A stretch of 64,000 nucleotides of DNA from Sphingomonas sp. CFBP 8760 (GTDB taxonomy: Bacteria; Pseudomonadota; Alphaproteobacteria; Sphingomonadales; Sphingomonadaceae). The number at the start of each line of letters is the position of its first letter. Within the stretch, counting starts at the first letter, position 1. Of the stretch, positions 9,200 to 17,201 are shown piece by piece. The stretch covers positions 92,825-156,824 of the forward strand of contig NZ_JACYUG010000005.1 in assembly GCF_014841615.1 (NCBI RefSeq), written 5' to 3'. Made by a program: the position numbers and the translations under genes. The notes below the pieces were generated by a model. The model saw only the letters and a program-made list of their open reading frames with translations, was not told the DNA's origin and made no database searches.

Positions 9200-9429
9200 G
9201 GCTCTCTCCTTCCTCACCTGCGTTGAGATGAAGGACGGAGATGGTAGCATCTGTTATCATTCCATCTATCCCTCAAATAGCGGATATATAGCATTCTTCC
9301 CAAAATGATACAGAGTTCAATGTAATAGCGATGAGCTAAACGATACCAGTGTAGCACACATCATGGTGGTATATTCATGCTACCACGAAACGGTAACGCA
9401 CCGATGCGCGAGAAAGGGCTGATCCGAGC

Positions 9430-9813
9430 ATGACCGAGGGGGAAATCATCGCTGACGACGCCAACGGGCCGCTGCCGTCGGCTGTCCGTAAGCGCGACCG
9501 TCCACGGCTTCGAACTTCACCGGCCCCGACCGCGACTGAGCGGACCCGGCCCGGTATGGAAAAGGCCATCGAACGGTTGCTTGAAGCAGCGATGCGCGGC
9601 GAAACCGGCCATGGGATCCGTCGCTGGCCGGTCACCTCGCTTAGCGAGCTGCGCGATGCGATCGACGCCGCGATCGAGGTCGTCACCGAATCTGGCGACG
9701 CCGACATTGGCGTGGGTCCGGCCGATCTCGTGCTGGCACACTTCCCGCGCGGTGATGGCAAGCCTTACCGGCTGAGCATTCGCGAGCCTGTCCGTCTCGA
9801 CGACGACCAATGA
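9430..9813 (+). CDS. Small hypothetical protein coupled to a recombinase gene
   Basis: 127 residues, no recognised family. The N-terminal 40 residues are Pro/Arg-rich and look disordered. The rest has a helical, acidic segment (LSELRDAIDAAIEVVTESGDADIGVG) and ends in SIREPVRLDDDQ. There is no signal peptide or membrane segment. Its stop overlaps the start of the broken tyrosine recombinase by 4 bases (ATGA), so the two were translationally coupled. A role in recombination is only inferred from position. Confidence 0.6.
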   Translation: MTEGEIIADDANGPLPSAVRKRDRPRLRTSPAPTATERTRPGMEKAIERLLEAAMRGETGHGIRRWPVTSLSELRDAIDAAIEVVTESGDADIGVGPADLVLAHFPRGDGKPYRLSIREPVRLDDDQ

Positions 9814-10861
9814 CCAGCAACGCGGAAGAAGAGGATGGGGCAGGGGGCACGGCCCTCGCGCTGATCGCAGCCGCGATCGGTGCGGAACAACCGCTGCTGA
9901 CCGGCATCACCGCGGAGGATGACGCGCGGGTGCAGGCGTATGTCGCGCGCGCCTCGGCCGCGTCGACCATACGCGCCTACCGATCGGACTGACGGCTGTT
10001 CATGGCGTGGTGCGCGGCGCGTGGCTACCGGCCGCTGTCGGCGACGCCGGAAGTGACCGGCGCTCACCTCGCCGAGATCGCCGAGATCGGCACGACCTTC
10101 TCGGCGGGGCGGCCACTGTCCAAGGCGTCGATCGAGCGCCGGCTGGCCGCGATCGTGTTCGTCCACCGCGCAGCCGGGCTCGAGCCGCCCACCACGCAGA
10201 CCGGCGCCGCCACCCTCACCACGATGATGCGCGGGATCCGCAACGCCAAGCGCGCGAACAAGCCCGGCAATAAGCGCCGTGCCGACGCCGACGTGCTGCG
10301 CGACATCATCCGCGGGATCACCGGCGACACTATGTTGAGCTACGCGATCGCGCGCTGCTGACGATGGGGATGATGGGCGCATTCCACCGTTCCGAGCTGG
10401 TCCGGATCCGGGTCAAGGACATCGCCCCGCATCCGCGCGGACTGACAGTGACGATCCCGTTCTCCAAGGGCGACCAGGGCGGGGCAGGGCAGTCGGTCGC
10501 CATTCTGGAGGGGCGGCGGATCGAACCGGTGCGCCATTACCGCGCCTGGGTGGAGGCGGCCGGGATCAGTGAGGGGAGGGTGTTTCGCCGGCTGACGCCG
10601 CATGGACGGGTCACGGACACCGCGCTCAGCGAGCAGTCGGTGGCGCTGGTGATGAAGAAGCGCGCTGCAGCGGTGGGCTACGACCCGGCACTTTTTGCCG
10701 GCCATTCCCTTCGCGCCGGCTTCCTCACCGAGGCGGGCAGGACCGGCGCCACCCTGTTCAAGATGAAGGAACACAGCCGGCACAAGTCGATCGAAATGCT
10801 CAGCGCCTATGTCCGCGACGAAGAAGCGTTCCGTAATCACGCTGCCGAGGGCTTCGCGTAA
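9810..10861 (+). pseudogene. Tyrosine recombinase with one stop and one frameshift
   Basis: Paralogue of the recombinase at 7272, alignable from end to end. Two lesions break it. In the segment AYRSDWRLF the tryptophan codon is TGA (9990-9992) instead of TGG. Near 10342 one base is missing, so the frame changes between TGDTMLSY and RDRALLTMGMMGAF. All catalytic residues survive downstream (FHRSELV, HSLRAG, HSRHKS, LSAYVRD). The rest of the frame is clean, so inactivation looks recent; a sequencing error cannot be excluded for either lesion. It overlaps the preceding small gene by 4 bases. Confidence 0.88.
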
Positions 10862-10924
10862 CCCTATGCGGGAAGGGGCTGTGACGGCGAGTGATCGGCT
10901 GCCGTTACCGGCAAAAGGTGCAGC

Positions 10925-11218
10925 CTAGTCGCCGTCGTCGTCGATGAGCTTCTGGACGCGACCGATCGGGGTATCATCGATGGGTCGGATCGTCTCTCCG
11001 CAGCCCGGGCATTCGATGGTTCTCTCAAGACGCAGCGTCTTGTACTGCACGTTCAAGGTACGCCCGCAAACCGGGCATTCCATCTGTGCGGCGATGTCGT
11101 CGAGTTCGTGCGCCATGTCACCTGTCATAGTCCAGGTGAGGTGTTCCCGGAAGCTGCCGCGCCGGAGCGAAGCTGATGCCTGATCCGGCTGCTCATCAAC
11201 AGCGACCGGGATGGCCAA
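10925..11218 (-). CDS. Small zinc-ribbon protein
   Basis: Up to 97 residues. The core has two cysteine pairs, CPVCGRTL and CPGCGETI, separated by about 20 residues, a plausible zinc ribbon, followed by an acidic tail (IDDDGD). The family is unknown. The start is uncertain: the longest frame begins with TTG, and internal ATGs beginning MTGDMAHEL or MAHEL would leave the zinc ribbon intact. It lies convergently behind the broken recombinase. Confidence 0.5.
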   Translation of the reverse strand: MAIPVAVDEQPDQASASLRRGSFREHLTWTMTGDMAHELDDIAAQMECPVCGRTLNVQYKTLRLERTIECPGCGETIRPIDDTPIGRVQKLIDDDGD

Positions 11219-11341
11219 GGGTGTCGCACAAACGATCGGGAATTAAGGCGCCGGATCGACGACAACCAATGGCCGAAAGTGGTGGAGAGCAGACGTCCGT
11301 CTTGACGAGACATTTGTCGACGCCGATGGCACTATGATGGT

Positions 11342-11515
11342 GTCACGTTCAACCTGGCTACGACGTGGACTGCTTCTATTTTCGGCAGTGTTGTGGTGCG
11401 GGGCGTTGCGGAGCAGCGGCCTGATAAGCTCGCTATCATCGTGTCGATCGCTGCTGCTTTCATCGCTGTAGGTGCGATCGGATGGCTATTCGCTAACCGG
11501 CGAGAACATCGCTAA
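11342..11515 (+). pseudogene. Possible fragment of a small membrane protein
   Basis: An open stretch ending at a TAA (11513-11515) reads TFNLATTWTASIFGSVVVRG, then a charged linker and one hydrophobic helix (AIIVSIAAAFIAVGAIGWLFA) closed by NRREHR. It has no ATG; the first in-frame GTG is at 11393. It could be a decayed C-terminus or a short membrane peptide. Support is weak. Confidence 0.25.
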
Positions 11516-11799
11516 ATGGCCATGTTTGGTGGTGAGCCAACATCAGATCGAGCCGCTATCGCTTCTGGCATGGTCGTGGAAGGCTCGAAGGTGACAATTA
11601 TTTTTCTCAGAGAATAGCCGTGAGTACGAATATCTGCGAGCGTGCCTTTGCCCATCCCAAGCTCAAGTCGTGGGTCATCGGCGCGGACCGTAGACGTTAG
11701 CCTACAAGGTGTATGAGCTGGAGGCAGATTTGCCCCGTCTACTTCGGCTGTGGTCGCGAAACATCTATCGCTGCCTGAGAAGATATAAAGCATTGTCAT
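11512..11799 (-). CDS. Hypothetical protein
   Basis: 95 residues, no recognised family or domain. It begins MTMLYIFSGSDRCFATTAEVDG and contains a DDPRLELGMGKG segment. GAGGG lies about 8 bases before the ATG, and the codon use is not unlike the neighbours, which is the only support for calling it real. No signal peptide or membrane segment is seen. Confidence 0.35.
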   Translation of the reverse strand: MTMLYIFSGSDRCFATTAEVDGANLPPAHTPCRLTSTVRADDPRLELGMGKGTLADIRTHGYSLRKIIVTFEPSTTMPEAIAARSDVGSPPNMAI

Positions 11800-11959
11800 C
11801 CGAGTACCCTCAAGGCAGAGGTTAAGCCTCCAAGTTGCCGGATGCTGCGAATGTCCGCAAATAGGCTCCCCGAGACTAACGGTTTCCAGCCCCGCTTATC
11901 CCCTGCGAAGGTCGCGGGTTGGTGGCATCAGACATAGTGGCTGCCGCGAGTATTGGTGA

Positions 11960-12415
11960 TCAGCCCAAGGTTTTGGCCATATAGACGCGCTTTAGACCAG
12001 CTTCCTCGCCTCGGTGCGTTTCAAGATACCCGATCTGGGCGTACAGATCGATGTTTTCTGTCATGACCTCGTTCGTATAAAGCGTGATGGACCGGTAGCC
12101 ACGTTCTCTTGCGATCTTATCGGCGTATTCGATTAGCTTGCGACCCAAACCCCGTCTTTGAGCCGAAGGCGCAACCGCTATGTTGTCCAGCAGCATGGCG
12201 TGATCTTCGGGAATAAGCACGAGGATCGCCTGAACGCTCCCGTCGCGGTCGACCACATGCACGCGGCTCGATCCAATTAAGGCGCTATAGTCATCCGTCA
12301 TTGGTCCGGGCTTACGGCCTAAGCGTTCAACATAGGGGGAATAGGCGCGCCATACGATGTCCTCGACGGACGGCAGGTCGCTGAGCACAGCGAGGCGGGG
12401 TTGGAACAGCATCAT
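11960..12415 (-). CDS. GNAT-family N-acetyltransferase
   Basis: 151 residues from the ATG at 12415. The GNAT acetyl-CoA signature is clear: IAVAPSAQRRGLGRKLIEYAD (the Q/RxxGxG/A loop), followed by YRSITLYTNEVMTENIDLYAQIGY, the conserved C-terminal helix-strand. It would transfer an acetyl group to an amine; the substrate is unknown. The frame is open 48 codons upstream, but that part is low-complexity and unlike the family, so I prefer MMLFQPRLAVLSD as the start. Confidence 0.85.
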   Translation of the reverse strand: MMLFQPRLAVLSDLPSVEDIVWRAYSPYVERLGRKPGPMTDDYSALIGSSRVHVVDRDGSVQAILVLIPEDHAMLLDNIAVAPSAQRRGLGRKLIEYADKIARERGYRSITLYTNEVMTENIDLYAQIGYLETHRGEEAGLKRVYMAKTLG

Positions 12416-13127
12416 GCCTGTTGGCACAGCGACCTCGCGAACGGAATGGCTGCTTGTGGGCGTTAACGGAAGGGCCGCTTTCGGGGAGGCGGTAGATGAT
12501 AGCCGACTTTGCGCGGGGTGGCTGCCTTTCCTGAGAGCCCAACCGATAATTAATTCCAAGCCATATCATTGGCTTACCTTCCACCACCGATTGGAAGACC
12601 ACGGTGGGATTGGGCTACACGACCCCTACCGCTAATATCACCAGGCAGGCTAGGCCAAGCTGCGCAGCAGCCATGTGTGCTGACATCAATGCCGTGCATA
12701 TGGCCATATGGTATCGGCGGGCCATAATTCCCGTTTAGGCTCTGATTAGGAATGGTCAGAGAGGCAGCCTAGGCTTTCCCATTGTGATCGAGTTTCAGAA
12801 AAATGGCACCTGTCCGCCTCAGGTTCAAGGGTGACGGAAAACCCTTGAAGCGGGGTTGCCGCACAGCAGATCAATCCGGCAGCGTTTGTCGTATATTTGA
12901 TGTGGCACGAGTTGGCGACCCGTTCGGCGGATTCGCCGCTGTCGTCAATCATGTCTTTTCCGGCAGGGCGTTGCGGGCGGTAGGCGCTCACGCAGCCGGG
13001 CTAATTTCGCCCAATGCAGTGCATCTGGGCATCGGCAAGGGCTTCAGAAACGACAATGGGAGCACCGCAAGCCTTTCCGCAGCCGAAGTAAACCGCTACC
13101 CCGCTCACATAGTGAGGGCATGGCCAT
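12416..13127. other. Intergenic region with a palindromic site
   Basis: About 710 bases without a gene I can support on either strand; open frames here lack family features. It contains a perfect 14-base palindrome, CATATGGCCATATG, at 12697-12710. A related sequence, CATGGCCATATG, overlaps the start codon of the next gene at 13119-13130. Two copies of one motif around a promoter region could be an operator pair; this is inference. Confidence 0.4.
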
Positions 13128-15269
13128 ATGTTAGATAGAAGAAGTGCGCTGTCAGGACTTGTCAGTGGAGCTTTGGCGGCAAGTGCCGTACTGCCAGCAT
13201 CCGCTCAAGGTGCTGAAGAGCAGCCGAAAGATGGGCTTCTTTTGGAAAGCTCAGTTTTCCGGATTTCGATCGATCGTAACACGGGTGCACTGATCTCGAT
13301 CATCAACCCTACCGACACTGCCGCTATGAGCTGGGTCGGCGGGCCACAGAATGCTCCTTGGCAGCCGCGCAGCTCATTGTGGGGCCTTGGCTTTGCTGAT
13401 CTTGGTGCAGGTCAACTTCATCGTGGACGATGGGGTGAACCAACCTCGATCCGTCAGATCGGCAACACTGGCGTTGTAATCAGCTATCAGCTTGGATCGC
13501 TGTTGGTAGAAGTCGATCGGAAACTGGTCGGCGATGCGCTTGAAGAAAGCTATATTTTCCGAAACACTGGTAATAAGCCTATTTCGATGCGGGAGCGCGG
13601 TAAGGCATCGCTTGCAATCTATATGCCGTGCAATGACCATTACACTAGTGCCACAGACGTGCTGGAGAACCGCGCGCATGCCCACATCTGGACCGGTGGC
13701 TCATCGTCGTGGATCGCAATGCTGCGGATGGGCGGTCGGGCGCCGCACCTCGGCTTGGTTGTTACCCAGGGCGCGTTGGATGGCTATAGCATCGAGGATC
13801 GCGATCAGGTGACGCTGTCCAACACACGCGGAACGATCCTAGTCCACCCGGCAATCGACACGCTCCAGCCAGGACAAAGCGCGACCGTCAGCTGGACGAT
13901 GTTCTGGCACAAGGGCTGGCAGGATTTCTTTGCCCAAGCGCTCCGCCGTTCGCAGCAGATGGTCCGCATCGATGCGTCGGACTGGACCAGTTTTCCAGGC
14001 GAGACGTCCACGCTGACCTTCCAAGGACAGCTGGGCAGTTCCCCAGCGCTGAAGATAGGCGACATATCCGTTCCGCTACGACGAACGTCCAAGGGATGGC
14101 AGGCAAATGTCGCAGCAGGAGAAGTTGGTGAGCATATCGCCACGCTTCGGTATGGCAGCGGTCTGGCTACTCGAGCAGTCCTCAATACCGTTCCGGATCT
14201 GCGCACCACCGTTGCCGCCCGGGTTGAATTCATCGCTCAGCGCCAACAATGGCACAAAGCCGGCGATCCTTGGGACGGAGCCTACATCGTCTTCGACAAC
14301 GAAGCGGATGTGCCTGCCAGATGGGAACGGGCCAGCGACCGCAACAGCGGCCGGGAGCGGGTCGGTATGGGTGTATTACTTGCCAAATGGCTGGCAGAAA
14401 CCAAATCACCAAATGTCGAGATTCGGCACTCGCTCGACCGTTACTATAGCTTCGTCTGTTCCCATCTGCAGCGTGAAGACGGATATGTATTCGACGATGC
14501 GGATCAGCCGCGAAAGCGCCTCTATAACTGGCCATGGGTCATGCAATTGCACCTCGCAATGTCAGGCCTGACACAAGACGCAGCGCCATTGCGCCGCTTT
14601 GCGGCCACCGTCGAAAGTTTCTATCGCGAAGGCGGCGTAGAATTCTATCCAATCGGCTTGCCGGTAGCCGAAGGGTTGCAGGCGCTGAACGCTGCCGGAA
14701 TGATGGCAGAGCATGCTCGTATATCTGCCTTGTTCGTGCAGCACGGTGACCGACTGATGCAGCGAGGTACCCAATATCCTGCCTCTGAAGTGAATTACGA
14801 ACAGTCGATTGTGGCGCCGGCCGCTATCATCCTGCTCGAACTTCATCAGGCGACGGGCAATGTGAAGTGGCTCCGCGGTGCGCAGCCACACATCGAACTT
14901 CTTGAGCTGTTTGACGGTCAACAACCCGATCACCATCTGAACGGCATCTCGATCCGACACTGGGACGGTTATTGGTTCGGCAAGGCGAAAATGTGGGGTG
15001 ATACCTTTCCTCACTATTGGAGCAGTCTCAATGCCCTCGCCTGGGACATGCAAGGGCGGGCCACCGGAGATCGCCGCTGGCAGCCGATGGCTCGTAAGAC
15101 GTTGCGCAACAATCTCAGCCTGTTCACCGCAGATGGACGAGCATCGGCCGCCTTCATTTATCCAACCACCGTGAATGGCCGACCCGGCTACTTTGCTGAT
15201 CCATATGCAAATGACCAGGATTGGACACTCGTACACGCTTTACAACTCAAGAACGGAGGGCCGGTGTAG
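13128..15269 (+). CDS. Tat-exported glycosidase-like protein
   Basis: 713 residues. The leader (DRRSALSGLVSGALAASAVLPASAQ) has the twin-arginine pattern, implying folded export to the periplasm. The N-terminal half (about 30-330) is beta-rich, with NTGALISIINPTDTAAMSW and SLWGLGFADLGAG. The C-terminal half (about 390-700) is helical, with repeated aromatic and histidine-rich segments (YNWPWVMQLHLAMSG, WDGYWFGKAKMWGDTFPHYWSSLNALAWD). This is the pattern of (alpha/alpha)6-barrel six-hairpin glycosidases or polysaccharide lyases; I suspect a DUF5695-like family but cannot prove it. Neighbouring genes on the plus strand include a TonB receptor, so a role in carbohydrate scavenging is plausible. 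Confidence 0.6.
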   Translation: MLDRRSALSGLVSGALAASAVLPASAQGAEEQPKDGLLLESSVFRISIDRNTGALISIINPTDTAAMSWVGGPQNAPWQPRSSLWGLGFADLGAGQLHRGRWGEPTSIRQIGNTGVVISYQLGSLLVEVDRKLVGDALEESYIFRNTGNKPISMRERGKASLAIYMPCNDHYTSATDVLENRAHAHIWTGGSSSWIAMLRMGGRAPHLGLVVTQGALDGYSIEDRDQVTLSNTRGTILVHPAIDTLQPGQSATVSWTMFWHKGWQDFFAQALRRSQQMVRIDASDWTSFPGETSTLTFQGQLGSSPALKIGDISVPLRRTSKGWQANVAAGEVGEHIATLRYGSGLATRAVLNTVPDLRTTVAARVEFIAQRQQWHKAGDPWDGAYIVFDNEADVPARWERASDRNSGRERVGMGVLLAKWLAETKSPNVEIRHSLDRYYSFVCSHLQREDGYVFDDADQPRKRLYNWPWVMQLHLAMSGLTQDAAPLRRFAATVESFYREGGVEFYPIGLPVAEGLQALNAAGMMAEHARISALFVQHGDRLMQRGTQYPASEVNYEQSIVAPAAIILLELHQATGNVKWLRGAQPHIELLELFDGQQPDHHLNGISIRHWDGYWFGKAKMWGDTFPHYWSSLNALAWDMQGRATGDRRWQPMARKTLRNNLSLFTADGRASAAFIYPTTVNGRPGYFADPYANDQDWTLVHALQLKNGGPV

Positions 15270-15854
15270 CAGTGTAAAGCTGATCTTCAACACGGCTGAC
15301 TTGCAGAGCCTTGTAAGCGACCATCGGCTTTGGCTAAACACACCTTCTATATTCGATGGTAATTGCACATCGATAAAAAAATCCAATAATTACGAGTTAA
15401 AACTACCAGGCGCATGTCCGGTTATTTATAAATATGTTCAAGGTCAGAATGGCGGCTTTCCTTTCCATTATCGCCATTCAGCGGTCAGATGGTTGGGAAA
15501 GCCAGTTTCAATCATGACTGTACGACAGACAGGTGTTTTCGGCCGGTATCATCCCGATGTCGCAAAACGCCGTCGCCAACCCCGATTGGCAACTATCTTG
15601 TGTTTTCGTCACACCTGCGCTGGAACGCTACCTGCGGCAATACTCATGCAAGCGATCCTTTCTTGGCGTGAAATCCATTCGTTCGAAACCTGCGAAATCT
15701 TGCTGTCTACGCCATTCGTAGCTGGGGTGCCTGAAATGAATGGCCGCATCGAGGTGCGCGTCCAGCATCAGTAGCTGCTGGTGGAGCGAGGTCACCGGCG
15801 ACGGTCACTGTTCACTTGCGCGCCTTGGCGGCCGATCGTGTTTTCGCCTTGTAG
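15270..15854. other. Intergenic region without a recognised gene
   Basis: About 585 bases, locally AT-richer around 15340-15440. The frames here are short, Cys/Arg-rich and without family features. No terminator hairpin is obvious after the glycosidase-like gene. I see nothing I can annotate. Confidence 0.5.
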
Positions 15855-17115
15855 TCAGGTAAACATAGCGGGTTCTGCCCAAATAGCATCCACCAGTCGA
15901 TCAAGTTCGCTGCTCGTATTGAATAAGGCGGGCGTCACCCGCAGCACTGGCCCGGATGCCAGCCCCTTTTTAGCGACGACGAGAAATTGATGCTTTGCAA
16001 GGAAACTCTGCTGCGCAGCGCGCGCCTGATCCCAACTTTTTTGACCGGGTAGTCTAAAGGCATCGATGACAGCACACAGATCTAGTTCTTCGGAATGAAC
16101 CAGTTGCACCCCAGATAGGCTACGAACGCCGCTCGTCCAGTGTTCGCGTTTGGCCGCCAGGATTTCCAGCTTGCGCGCCTGCTCTAATGAACGATGCTCG
16201 CTGATAGCGGCGGGTATGGTTAGCCGTGCTGCGAGTCGACGGTGCCGGTCGGCACACGAGCGCGAATATCGTCATCCTTGTGGATATGATTTCCCAGCCA
16301 CGGCGTGATGTCGCTCAGGCGTCCGCGGCGGATGTACAGCGCACCGGTGCCGAGTGGGGCAGCCACCCATTTGTGCAGGCTGAACCCCATGAAATCGATA
16401 CCAAGGTTGTCCACGGCGACAGGCAGCAAACCGACAGACTGTGCGCTGTCGAGGATACCATCGACGTTCCGTTTCCGGGCCATCGCCGCAATCTCGCGGA
16501 TTGGCAGGACGAGCCCACTGCGGTTCGACACATGCGTCAGGAGCAACAGTCGCGCCTGCGGTGTTTCGCGCAAGGCTTTCTCGTAGGCTGCAAGGATGTT
16601 GGCTGTCGTCGAGGGCTCCGGGATGGCGATACGGACATGTTGCGCGTCGCGGGATGATGCGAGATACGCCATGGCGTGCTGCATCTCCTCGTAATCGACG
16701 TGGGCAGTAATGATCGCCTCACCGGCCTTCAGGAGCCGTTAATTGACGATGAGGCCGTAGAGCGCTTCCGTCCCTCCGCCGCATAACGCGACCTCATCTG
16801 TATGAGCTCCAATGAGGCTGGCAACGCTGTCGGTGGACTGATGCAAACGCTCGTCTCGGGACGGCCCTGGCAGGGCGCTACGTAAAACAGCGCATTGTTA
16901 CGGTTTACCCACTCGCCATGACAACGATACGTCGCAGCGACTGTCCGCTTCATCGCGCCATAATAAGCAGCGTCGAAATTGGTGAAGCGGCAATCAACGT
17001 CGTAGCGCGCCGGTACATCATTTACTGCACTTTCGGGTGCTGACAGCGCTTCGGTGAGCGAGGCTCCTGCAGCGGTGCCACCAACCATCTTCATGAATGC
17101 TCTTCGTCCGTTCAA
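15855..17115 (-). pseudogene. Decayed Tat-exported class V aminotransferase-like gene
   Basis: The reading is spread over three frames. The N-terminus has a twin-arginine leader (NGRRAFMKMVGGTAAGASL) from a TTG at 17115 with GGAGG upstream. The middle contains the class V PLP-enzyme core: DGILDSAQSVGLLPV and the lysine motif GFSLHKWVAAP. The C-terminus is GPVLRVTPALFNTSSELDRLV. Three lesions are visible: a frameshift near 16850 (after the ALFYVAP segment), a TAA replacing a tyrosine codon at about 16740 (IVN-stop-RLLKAGEA), and a one-base frameshift near 16232. The family resembles exported isopenicillin-N-epimerase/selenocysteine-lyase-like proteins. It is divergent from the TonB receptor gene at 17202. 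Confidence 0.88.
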
Positions 17116-17201
17116 CTCAGCGCCTCCAGCTTGACCCTCATCGATCCCCGGGTCAAAGCCCATCAGGATACAAGATAACATTACGTGACAAGGGGTTTAG
17201 C

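Noticed and set aside
12746..13138. Two opposing short frames before the glycosidase-like gene
   Set aside because: Neither has a ribosome-binding site of note, a domain, or a plausible codon pattern; the region is better explained as regulatory or decayed.
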